NCBI GenBank assembly: GCA_004558865.1 | Contig: SFCY01000121.1 | Location: 1-6,871, forward strand | Length of the DNA stretch: 6,871 nt | Direction of reading: 5' to 3' | DNA from: Bacteroidales bacterium | GTDB taxonomy: Bacteria; Bacteroidota; Bacteroidia; Bacteroidales; Bacteroidaceae | Shown here: positions 1 to 6,284 of the stretch, piece by piece | Layout: the number at the start of each line of letters is the position of its first letter | Numbering within the stretch: position 1 is the stretch's first letter | Notes under the pieces: generated by a model | Seen by the model: the letters and a program-made list of their open reading frames with translations, nothing else | What the model was told of the DNA's origin: nothing | Databases searched by the model: none | Made by a program: the position numbers and the translations under genes

Positions 1-72
1 GACTTGACGTTTTGAGACCGATAGATGCAGAAGACGACCGAAACGACAACTGCACTTTATCGATTATTCTAT

Positions 73-98
73 CAGCCTAATTTATAGAACCAGCCTAA
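73..98. repeat. Direct repeat CAGCCTAA x2 upstream of the purL promoter
   Basis: The octamer cagcctaa occurs at 73-80 and again at 91-98, 18 bp start to start, which is close to two helical turns. It lies about 36 bp upstream of the -33 element of the purL promoter. Spacing and position would suit a regulator binding site, but two short copies could be chance and no regulator is known to me for this motif. The rest of 1-133 shows no supported gene. Confidence 0.25.
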
Positions 99-133
99 AA
101 TGTGGGTCGCGCGAAAAAAATCAAGGCGTGCGA

Positions 134-164
134 TTGGCGGTAACACCTATTTTTATTAATTTTG
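134..164 (+). promoter_or_regulatory. Bacteroidetes-type promoter of purL
   Basis: A perfect TAnnTTTG box (taattttg) lies at 157-164, preceded by TTG at 134-136 with exactly 20 bp between. This matches the -33/-7 layout known for Bacteroidetes housekeeping sigma factors. Transcription would begin near 169-173, giving a leader of about 110 nt before the ATG at 283. This placement argues against use of the ATG at 172, which would sit at or almost at the first base of the transcript. Confidence 0.75.
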
Positions 165-181
165 CAGGTGAATGCCGTTGG

Positions 182-212
182 ACGTTGCCCACTGTGGAGC
201 GAACGGGAACGT
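182..212 (+). promoter_or_regulatory. Possible hairpin in the purL 5' leader
   Basis: The segment acgttgccc (182-190) can pair with gggaacgt (205-212) as an 8-bp stem with one bulged G (187) and a 14-nt loop. It lies in the first half of the predicted untranslated leader of purL. I do not recognise a purine riboswitch or any other named RNA class here. The stem could be a regulatory or stabilising leader structure, or a chance pairing in GC-rich DNA. Confidence 0.25.
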
Positions 213-282
213 GGCCGGCGCAAGTCGCAAGGACAGGCAGGCATTCACAGGTTACGACGAATACAACCAAACCAATATAAAT

Positions 283-3200
283 ATGATTTTATTCTTCAAG
301 ACTCAGAAGGCTAACGTCATCGCAACGGAGATTGACCACAATCCCTCGCGCGAGGAGGCGGATGCCCTTTGCTGGCTCTACGGCGACGCCACACTCGTCG
401 ACGCACAACAGCTGAACGGATTCTTCGTGGGTCCGCGACGTGAGATGATAACACCTTGGAGTACAAATGCCGTTGAGATTACTCAGAACATGAGTCTCAA
501 GGGCATTTCGCGTATTGAGGAGTACTTCCCCGTGAAGTCGGAGGACGCCGACTTCGACCCGATGCTGCAGCGCATGTATGAGGGGCTGGACCAGGACATC
601 TTCACCGTGAGCCACACGCCGGAGCCCATCAAGCACGTTGAGGACATCGAGAAGTACAACGAGGAGGAAGGCCTGGCCCTGAGTCCGGAGGAAATAGAAT
701 ATCTCCACAAGATAGAGAAGGAGAACGGCCGGCCGCTCACCGACTCGGAGATATTTGGCTTCGCGCAGATCAACTCCGAGCACTGCCGCCACAAGATCTT
801 CGGCGGCACGTTTGTCATCGACGGCGAGGAGCGCCAGTCGAGCCTCTTCCAGATGATCAAGAAGACCACCGAGCAGCACCGCGGCAAGATCCTCTCCGCC
901 TACAAGGACAACGTGGCCTTTGCCCAGGGACCGGTGGTGGAGCAGTTCGCGCCCGCCGACCAAAGCACAGCCGACTGGTTCCGCGTGGAGCCCATCGAGA
1001 GCGTTATCTCCCTGAAGGCCGAGACCCACAACTTCCCCACCACCGTGGAGCCCTTCAACGGAGCCGCCACGGGCACCGGCGGTGAGATCCGCGACCGTAT
1101 GGGAGGCGGCACTGGCTCCTGGCCCATCGCGGGAACGGCTGTCTACATGACCAGCTATCCCCGCCTCGGCACGACGGAATATCCGCGCGCATGGGAAAAA
1201 AGCATAGAGGCCCGCAAGTGGCTCTATCAGACGCCCGAGCAGATCCTCATCAAGGCCTCCAACGGTGCGAGCGACTTCGGCAACAAGTTTGGCCAGCCGC
1301 TCATCACGGGCTCGCTGCTCACCTTCGAATACCAGACCACGGCCACCGATACCGCCAAGACTCTCGACGGCGAGGAGCTGCCCGACGAGGAGCACCAGCT
1401 CTATGGCTACGACAAGGTGATCATGCTCGCGGGCGGTGTGGGCTACGGCAAGAAGCGCGACTGCCTGAAGAAGGAGCCGCAGAAAGGCAACGACATCGTG
1501 GTCGTCGGCGGCGACAACTACCGCATCGGATTGGGAGGCGGATCGGTGTCGAGTGTCAACACGGGCCGCTACAGCAACGGCATCGAGCTCAACGCCGTGC
1601 AGCGCGCCAATCCCGAGATGCAGAAGCGCGCCTACAACCTGGTGCGCGCCTTGGTGGAGGAGGATGTCAACCCTGTGGTGTCCATCCACGACCACGGATC
1701 GGCTGGCCACCTCAACTGCCTCTCCGAACTGGTGGAGGACTGCGGCGGCGAGATAGACATGACCAAGCTACCCATCGGGGACAAGACGCTCAGCGCGAAG
1801 GAAATCATTGCAAACGAGTCTCAGGAGCGCATGGGCTTACTGATTGATGAGAAACACCTCGGCCATGTAAAGCAGATTGCCGAGCGCGAGCGCGCCCCGA
1901 TGTATGTGGTCGGCCAGACCACCGGCGACGCCCACTTCTCGTTCGTGCAGGGCGACGGCGTGAAGCCCTTCGACCTCGACGTGGCCCAGATGTTTGGCCA
2001 CTCGCCCAAGACCGTCATGCGCGACGTGACCGTTGAGCACCATTATGAGGACGCCAGCTATTCAGTAGACCATATCGACGAATATGTCAACAATGTGCTG
2101 CAGCTTGAGGCCGTGGCCTGCAAGGACTGGCTGACCAACAAGGTGGACCGCTCCGTCACGGGCAAGGTGGCCCGCCAGCAGTGTGTGGGCGAGGTGCAGT
2201 TGCCGCTCGCCGACTGTGGTGTGGTGGCCCTCGACTATCGCGGCCGGGCCGGTATAGCCACGGCGCTGGGCCATGCGCCGCAAGTGGGACTGGCCAACGC
2301 CGCCGCCGGCAGCGTGATGAGCGTGGCCGAGTCGCTCACCAACATCGTGTGGGCGCCCATCGCCGTCGACAACCGCAATCCCTCCCCGGTGCAGAACCTC
2401 AACCTCTCGGCCAACTGGATGTGGCCCTGCCGCTCGCAGAAGGGCGAGGACGCGCGCCTCTACACGGCCGTCAGCGCTCTGAGCGACTTCTGCTGCGGAC
2501 TTGGCCTCAATGTGCCCACGGGCAAGGACTCGCTCTCCATGAGCCAGCAGTATCCCGATGGCAGCAAGGTGATTTCGCCGGGAACGGTCATCGTCACCAG
2601 TGGCGCGGAAGTGAGCGACGTGAGGCGCGTGGTGACGCCTGTCGTGGTCAACGACAAGCGTTCCTCGCTCTACCACATCGACTTCAGTTTCCAGCCCGCC
2701 CGCTTGGGCGGCAGCGCCCTGGCCCAGACCCTTGGGCGCGTGGGCAGCGACGTGCCTTACGGCGACTACGACGAGAAGTCTGCGTTGTATGTCGACTATT
2801 TCAGCGACTGCTTCAACGCCGTGCAGGAACTTATCCGCAAGGGCTGGGTGATGGCCGGCCACGACATATCGGCCGGAGGACTCATCACGACGCTGCTCGA
2901 GATGACGTTCGCCAACACCAAGGGCGGCCTGCACGTCAATCTTCACGACTTGGGCGACGGCGATGTGGTGCGCACGCTCTTTGCCGAGAACCCCGGAGTG
3001 GTGATTCAGGTGAGCGACGAGCACAAGATGGAGCTGCGCAAGTTCTTCGAGGACCACGGTGTTGGCTTTGCCAAGATTGGCTATCCCATACCCGATGGGC
3101 GCAAGATTGAGATTGTGAAGGACGAATGGAAGCACGAGTTCGACATCGACGCGCTGCGCGACGTGTGGTACCACACCAGCTACCTGCTCGACCAGGACCA

Positions 3201-4098
3201 GAGCATGGGCGGCATGGCCCGCAAGCGCTGGCTCAATTACAAGAAGCAGCCCGTGGAGATGGAGTTCCCCAAGGGCTTCACGGGCAAGCTGAGCCAGTAT
3301 GGCATCAGCGCCGACCGCTGGAAGAACGACAAGAAGAACGGCCATCGGCCCAAGGCTGCCATCATCCGCGAGAAGGGAACCAATGGCGAGCGCGAGATGG
3401 CCTACTGCCTCTATCTTGCGGGATTCGACGTGAAGGATGTGATGATGACCGACCTCATCAGTGGGCGCGAGTCGCTCGACGAGGTCAACTTCATCGTGTT
3501 CTGTGGCGGGTTCTCCAATTCCGACGTGCTGGGCTCAGCAAAGGGCTGGGCGGGAGCGTTCCTCTACAATCCCAAGGCCAAGGAAGCCCTTGAGCGGTTC
3601 TACGCCCGCGAGGATACGCTGAGCCTCGGCATCTGCAACGGCTGCCAGCTGATGGTGGAACTCAACCTCATCAATCCCGACCACAAGCACCGCACCCACT
3701 TGGTCCACAACGTAAGCCAGAAGTTTGAGTCGGTCTTCCTCGGCCTGAGCATTCCGCAGAACAACAGCGTGATGCTTGGTTCGTTAGGCGGCAGCAAGCT
3801 GGGCTTGTGGGTTGCCCATGGCGAAGGCCGCTTCTATCTGCCCGAGCCTGAGGACCACTACAACGTGGTGGCGAAATACAACTATGCGGAATATCCCGGC
3901 AATCCCAACGGAAGCGACTACAATGTGGCAGCCATCTGCTCGGCCGACGGCCGTCACTTGGCCATGATGCCGCACCCCGAACGTGCCGTGTTCCCATGGC
4001 AGAGCGCCTGGTATCCGCTCAGCCGCCGCGGCGACGAGGTCACTCCTTGGATGGAGGCTTTCGTCAATGCGCGGAAGTGGGTGGAGCAGCACGCATAA
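283..4098 (+). CDS. purL: Phosphoribosylformylglycinamidine synthase (FGAM synthase), large single-chain type
   Basis: This cytosolic enzyme converts FGAR, glutamine and ATP to FGAM in de novo purine synthesis. The protein is 1271 residues from ATG 283, close to the usual 1230-1300 of the large form. The start region MILFFKTQK matches Bacteroidales homologues as I remember them, and the TAnnTTTG promoter at 157-164 puts the 37-residue extension from ATG 172 in the leader. Visible order: an N-terminal PurS-like region (about 1-150), the NSEHCRH motif (164-170), the KAETHNFPT segment (about 245-253) with the Gly-rich AIRS/ATP region after it, a second AIRS-like half, then a class I glutaminase domain (about 1023-1271). 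Its triad is complete: nucleophile Cys1118 in GICNGCQ, and His1231 and Glu1233 in MPHPER. No frameshift or missing key residue was seen. The gene appears monocistronic and converges on the phosphatase operon. Long frames antisense to it are by-products of its GC-rich codon use. Confidence 0.98.
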   Translation: MILFFKTQKANVIATEIDHNPSREEADALCWLYGDATLVDAQQLNGFFVGPRREMITPWSTNAVEITQNMSLKGISRIEEYFPVKSEDADFDPMLQRMYEGLDQDIFTVSHTPEPIKHVEDIEKYNEEEGLALSPEEIEYLHKIEKENGRPLTDSEIFGFAQINSEHCRHKIFGGTFVIDGEERQSSLFQMIKKTTEQHRGKILSAYKDNVAFAQGPVVEQFAPADQSTADWFRVEPIESVISLKAETHNFPTTVEPFNGAATGTGGEIRDRMGGGTGSWPIAGTAVYMTSYPRLGTTEYPRAWEKSIEARKWLYQTPEQILIKASNGASDFGNKFGQPLITGSLLTFEYQTTATDTAKTLDGEELPDEEHQLYGYDKVIMLAGGVGYGKKRDCLKKEPQKGNDIVVVGGDNYRIGLGGGSVSSVNTGRYSNGIELNAVQRANPEMQKRAYNLVRALVEEDVNPVVSIHDHGSAGHLNCLSELVEDCGGEIDMTKLPIGDKTLSAKEIIANESQERMGLLIDEKHLGHVKQIAERERAPMYVVGQTTGDAHFSFVQGDGVKPFDLDVAQMFGHSPKTVMRDVTVEHHYEDASYSVDHIDEYVNNVLQLEAVACKDWLTNKVDRSVTGKVARQQCVGEVQLPLADCGVVALDYRGRAGIATALGHAPQVGLANAAAGSVMSVAESLTNIVWAPIAVDNRNPSPVQNLNLSANWMWPCRSQKGEDARLYTAVSALSDFCCGLGLNVPTGKDSLSMSQQYPDGSKVISPGTVIVTSGAEVSDVRRVVTPVVVNDKRSSLYHIDFSFQPARLGGSALAQTLGRVGSDVPYGDYDEKSALYVDYFSDCFNAVQELIRKGWVMAGHDISAGGLITTLLEMTFANTKGGLHVNLHDLGDGDVVRTLFAENPGVVIQVSDEHKMELRKFFEDHGVGFAKIGYPIPDGRKIEIVKDEWKHEFDIDALRDVWYHTSYLLDQDQSMGGMARKRWLNYKKQPVEMEFPKGFTGKLSQYGISADRWKNDKKNGHRPKAAIIREKGTNGEREMAYCLYLAGFDVKDVMMTDLISGRESLDEVNFIVFCGGFSNSDVLGSAKGWAGAFLYNPKAKEALERFYAREDTLSLGICNGCQLMVELNLINPDHKHRTHLVHNVSQKFESVFLGLSIPQNNSVMLGSLGGSKLGLWVAHGEGRFYLPEPEDHYNVVAKYNYAEYPGNPNGSDYNVAAICSADGRHLAMMPHPERAVFPWQSAWYPLSRRGDEVTPWMEAFVNARKWVEQHA

Positions 4099-4182
4099 GG
4101 GCATGGGCTTCGGCGGCCAAGAGGGTCGCGGCGAAGACCACAAGCGTTTCCGGTTTCAATGGGGAGGCGCTGTCATCCAATA

Positions 4183-4218
4183 GCAAGGGGCCGTGCACCA
4201 TGGTGCACGGCCCCTTGC
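4183..4218. terminator. Perfect 36-bp palindrome between convergent genes, probable bidirectional terminator
   Basis: The sequence is a perfect palindrome centred at 4200/4201 on the hexamer ccatgg. As RNA from either strand it would form a 16-bp GC-rich stem with a 4-nt loop. It sits 84 bp past the purL stop and 49 bp past the stop of the PAP2 gene on the other strand, the right place for a shared terminator. No T-run follows on either strand, so it is not a textbook intrinsic terminator. It could instead be an RNA-stabilising 3' structure or a dispersed palindromic repeat. Confidence 0.6.
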
Positions 4219-4233
4219 AGTTGTGTGTATGGC

Positions 4234-4258
4234 CTTTGTGTGCTTTGCGCCTTTGCGC
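4234..4258. repeat. Short degenerate tandem units ctttgtgtg / ctttgcgc / ctttgcgc
   Basis: Three adjoining units begin with cttt: ctttgtgtg (4234-4242), ctttgcgc (4243-4250) and ctttgcgc (4251-4258). The last two are identical. The tract lies just past the stop codon of the PAP2 gene, within its 3' untranslated region. It may be a remnant of a dispersed low-complexity repeat; no function is visible. Confidence 0.4.
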
Positions 4259-4267
4259 GACAAAACG

Positions 4268-4834
4268 TTAGAGCCTTATGACCATGGCTATGCCGCCGGG
4301 GCCAACGCCCACGCTGTAGCGGCTGCGCTCGCCCGTGAGCTTGTCGCCCAGCCAATAGCCGAGGTGCGTGCCGGCAATGCCGATACCCGCGCCGGCTATC
4401 ACGTCAAACCAGTGGTGCTTGTTGCGGTCCACGCGGTCGATGGCGGTGTAGGTGGCCACCGCATAGCCGGCCACTCCAATCCATGGCGACACGTGGCGGT
4501 ACTCCTTATATAATATGGTGGCGCCGGCAAAGGCGATGGCACTGTGGCCTGAGGGGAAGGAGCGGTTGTTGCTGAAGTCGGGGCGGCGCGAGTGGATGCT
4601 GTGCTTCAGTGCCCAGGTGGTTCCGGCGGTGATTCCCCACGACAGCGCGCCGTCCACGGCCAGCCGCTTCCACGAGCTTGCCGTCTCCACGCCACAGAGC
4701 TTTAGCGCCACCGCGGCCACGTAGGGCGAATATTCCAGATAGGTGTCGGGGCCGTCGCCCTTCACCTCCGGGGCCTGCGCCGACCCTTTCAGTGCGGCGA
4801 AAAGGAGAAGAATAATAAAAAGGATTCGCTTCAT
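4268..4834 (-). CDS. PAP2-family (type 2 phosphatidic acid phosphatase) envelope phosphatase
   Basis: This 188-residue protein should remove a phosphate from a lipid-linked substrate at the membrane, as PAP2 enzymes do. All three signature motifs are present: K-x6-RP at 77-85 (KHSIHSRRP), PSGH at 94-97, and R-x5-H-x3-D at 134-144 (R134, H140, D144). A hydrophobic N-terminus (about 3-15) followed by GSAQA suggests a signal peptide cut near residue 19-21, so the active site probably faces the periplasm. Hydrophobic stretches around 98-108, 117-131 and 145-162 fit the PAP2 helical bundle. The substrate cannot be read from the sequence: lipid A phosphate, undecaprenyl pyrophosphate and phosphatidylglycerol phosphate are all possible, and Bacteroidetes lipid A phosphatases belong to this superfamily. 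Its ATG overlaps the stop of the upstream secreted-protein gene by 4 bp, so the two are probably co-translated. Confidence 0.93.
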   Translation of the reverse strand: MKRILFIILLLFAALKGSAQAPEVKGDGPDTYLEYSPYVAAVALKLCGVETASSWKRLAVDGALSWGITAGTTWALKHSIHSRRPDFSNNRSFPSGHSAIAFAGATILYKEYRHVSPWIGVAGYAVATYTAIDRVDRNKHHWFDVIAGAGIGIAGTHLGYWLGDKLTGERSRYSVGVGPGGIAMVIRL

Positions 4835-5577
4835 AGTTTGATTTGTCTAAGATACTGTAGGATGACGATGGGGTCCTCGCGCGCACTGCGGTCCAGCTTC
4901 AGATACTGGGTCTGCAAGTCGGGGTAGGGGGCGAGCAGATAGCGCATGTAGCTGGTGTCGACGATGCGCGCCTCGGTGGGCTCCACCTTGAACAGGAAGT
5001 AGCAGGCCTTGACCTTGGCGAGCCGCTTCTTGGCCGCCGACCTGCTGTCGAGGGCGTAGCCAAGGCGGTTGAACACATCGTCGTTGGTCTCCACCACCTC
5101 TCTCCCGTCCTCGTATTTGACCTCGGGCCTGGCGTAGTTGGCGTCGTAGTCGTCGTCGGGCAGGAGCATCTTCTCCAAGAGCGAGGGCATTTCCTTTTTC
5201 TGGTGCTGGTCGCGCCTCACGCTGAAGAACACAATGCGGTCGGAGCCAATGCGCTGGCAGGGGGCGAAGCCCTTGCCTATGGGCACGTCCTCGCACTTGA
5301 GCGGGCGGCAGTTGACAAACAGCTCGCTGTCCACTTGCAGGAACAGGGCGTTGCGCTCCAATTCCCTGGCCTGCTTGCCATGGGCCTTGAGCTTGTATTC
5401 CGGCCCGAGGTGCTTGCGCAGCTTTTTGGGGCTGAGCCGCTGCAGGCGGAAGTCGGCACTGACGCACCGTCCGCTGTCCAAGTCCTGGAAACTGCGGTAG
5501 TAGCAGCGTTGGGCGCCTGCTTTTCCGTTGCCTAACAGCAAGAGGAAAAATAGAATGGAGAAGATGGATATTTTCAT
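4831..5577 (-). CDS. Uncharacterised secreted protein, first gene of the PAP2 operon
   Basis: I do not recognise a named function. The protein is 248 residues when started at ATG 5577. That start opens directly into a strong signal peptide (about 1-23, hydrophobic core IFSILFFLLLL, ending GKAGAQ). A longer in-frame start at 5715 would put 46 unhelpful residues before the signal and would lie upstream of the predicted promoter box, so it is rejected. The mature part has six cysteines (25, 38, 90, 95, 107, 192), an even number compatible with disulfides after export. It also has a basic region near 45-75, an acidic DDDYD patch at 141-145, and a C-terminal segment with SYMRYLLAPYPDLQTQYLKL at about 209-228. 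There are no transmembrane helices past the signal and no lipobox cysteine, so it is probably periplasmic. The layout is like small Bacteroidales DUF proteins. Its TGA overlaps the ATG of the PAP2 gene (ATGA). Confidence 0.85.
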   Translation of the reverse strand: MKISIFSILFFLLLLGNGKAGAQRCYYRSFQDLDSGRCVSADFRLQRLSPKKLRKHLGPEYKLKAHGKQARELERNALFLQVDSELFVNCRPLKCEDVPIGKGFAPCQRIGSDRIVFFSVRRDQHQKKEMPSLLEKMLLPDDDYDANYARPEVKYEDGREVVETNDDVFNRLGYALDSRSAAKKRLAKVKACYFLFKVEPTEARIVDTSYMRYLLAPYPDLQTQYLKLDRSAREDPIVILQYLRQIKL

Positions 5578-5660
5578 ATTCAGAAGTTTTCTTCTATATA
5601 GCAAACAGTTGTTCACTGGTTGGGTAGAAGCGGATGGGGTGTTCCCACTACATCTTCTTT

Positions 5661-5680
5661 GCACGGCGGGGACACCGTGC
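5661..5680 (-). promoter_or_regulatory. Hairpin in the 5' leader of the secreted protein/PAP2 operon
   Basis: The arms gcacgg (5661-5666) and ccgtgc (5675-5680) form a 6-bp perfect stem with an 8-nt loop. It lies about 10-30 nt inside the predicted transcript of the - strand operon. A second small stem (agaag 5582-5586 with cttct 5591-5595, 4-nt loop) sits just before the start codon and could affect initiation. Both are short and may be incidental. Confidence 0.25.
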
Positions 5681-5697
5681 CTCCTACTTGTCTGCTG

Positions 5698-5728
5698 CAA
5701 AAATAACAAATTCATTCCGCTTCAACAA
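5698..5728 (-). promoter_or_regulatory. Bacteroidetes-type promoter of the secreted protein/PAP2 operon
   Basis: Read on the - strand, TTG (5728-5726) is followed by 20 bp and then a perfect TAnnTTTG box, tatttttg (5705-5698). This spacing is the same as in the purL promoter. Transcription would start near 5690, giving a leader of about 115 nt before ATG 5577. It supports the short start of the secreted-protein gene. Confidence 0.7.
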
Positions 5729-5905
5729 GTTCTTGGCGGTTTGTTTGTTGCCGGGGCTTCTTTTTCCCCCCTTTTCCCTCCGCGCCAGCCGCTCCGTCTC
5801 GTGTCTTTTGTTTGTCTTCCTCTTGCAACACGTTGTTTTCAACCATCCGTTTTTCGCAACAGGAACTAAAATGATTCATAATCTGAGCAATTTTTCGCGC
5901 ACAGC

Positions 5906-6250
5906 GGATATTTTCCGTGGAATCATGGTAAGTTTATATGTAAAGGGGAGGAAAATAGTCACGTCCAGACTTACGCTCCTACCTAAGCTATGGGGTTGAA
6001 GCGGTGGGGTGGCCTTATGAGCAAGCTCGACGGTCTCCCTGTTGTCCGGGAGGTCCGCTGCCTTCAGCGGGCAATGGAATCACAATTAGTGGGATAGCCG
6101 TCGAGCTTGCTCGTAAGGCTATCCCGCAGGTTGAGCCTCAGAGCTACTATGGAGCGTAAGCCTGTCCATGATTTTCTATTACCATTTATTCATTGGCGAA
6201 GTCAGGACTATACGAAATGAAACAACATATCCAATCCACGGAAAATATCC
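5906..6250. repeat. 345-bp element bounded by 16-bp perfect inverted repeats (MITE-like)
   Basis: The left arm ggatattttccgtgga (5906-5921) is the exact reverse complement of 6235-6250. The pairing continues outward with lower quality (5902-5904 against 6252-6254, one mismatch between). The arms bracket a GC-rich internal hairpin (5966-6164), with AT-rich spacers on both sides. The size, terminal inverted repeats and lack of any protein gene fit a miniature inverted-repeat transposable element. Against this, I see no clear target-site duplication next to the arms. The outer arms could instead be the closing stem of a large RNA. Confidence 0.5.
5966..6164 (+). ncRNA. Candidate structured RNA: long rod hairpin with two apical stem-loops
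   Basis: Three collinear helices form one rod. Positions 6012-6033 pair with 6098-6119 (21 Watson-Crick pairs, one G-U). Positions 5986-6011 pair with 6120-6145 (17 Watson-Crick, 5 G-U, 4 mismatches). Positions 5966-5979 pair with 6151-6164 (13 Watson-Crick, one A-C mismatch), after a small interior loop (5980-5985 and 6146-6150). The top carries two stem-loops: ctccc/gggag (6035-6039 with 6048-6052) and ccgctg-cctt-cagcgg (6055-6070). The transition differences between arms are 6018/6113, 6011/6120, 6009/6122, 6005/6126, 5996/6135 and 5993/6138, all G-U on the + strand, and one A-C at 5969/6161. This bias favours a + strand transcript. A 7-of-8 promoter-like box (taagttta, 5929-5936) lies just upstream but has no good -33 element. 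I do not recognise a named RNA family, and an inert inverted repeat remains possible. Confidence 0.4.
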
Positions 6251-6284
6251 ATTGAACCGATTTTACTAGGATCTTAAGGATTGG

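Larger units (their letters stand above)
5729..6284. other. Gene-free stretch with a nested inverted-repeat element
   Basis: No convincing coding region lies between the operon promoter and the toxin-like gene. From 5740 to about 5860 the + strand is pyrimidine-rich (runs of t and c, for example 5761-5779) with no gene, tRNA or repeat that I can support. From 5906 to 6250 it carries the nested inverted repeats described separately. From 6251 to 6284 it is plain AT-rich DNA downstream of the toxin-like gene. A 42-codon frame at 5871-5999 (+) and a 14-codon frame starting at 6252 (-) exist but have no support as genes. Confidence 0.6.

Noticed and set aside
3..80. Open + strand frame at the left edge ending in TAA 78-80, possibly the end of an upstream gene
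   Set aside because: Only 25 codons are visible, with no recognisable motif. The other two + frames stop within 15 bases, so there is too little to call a gene.
289..1710. Long open frame on the - strand inside purL (473 codons)
   Set aside because: It is fully antisense to a well-supported purL. The high GC at third codon positions removes stop codons from the opposite strand. Its translation is low-complexity and resembles no protein I know.
2062..3345. Long open frame on the - strand inside purL (427 codons)
   Set aside because: Same reason: it is antisense to conserved purL sequence and is rich in Val, Ala, His and Leu, as expected from reverse reading of GC-rich codons.
5871..5999. 42-codon + strand frame reading through the left arms of the inverted repeats
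   Set aside because: It is short and has no recognisable domain, and its last third lies inside the hairpin arm. The DIFRG stretch is also encoded by the opposite arm on the - strand (14-codon frame from 6252), simply because the arms are inverted copies.
6012..6119. Two copies read as a CRISPR repeat pair
   Set aside because: The copies are inverted relative to each other, there are only two, and there is no spacer periodicity.
5966..6164. Integron attC site, 6S RNA, RNase P RNA, tmRNA or group II intron as identity of the hairpin
   Set aside because: A GTTRRRY-like match (gttgagc, 6130-6136) exists but there is no partner RYYYAAC core. The branched apex does not fit the single central bubble of 6S RNA. 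Conserved RNase P, tmRNA and intron domain V motifs were not found.
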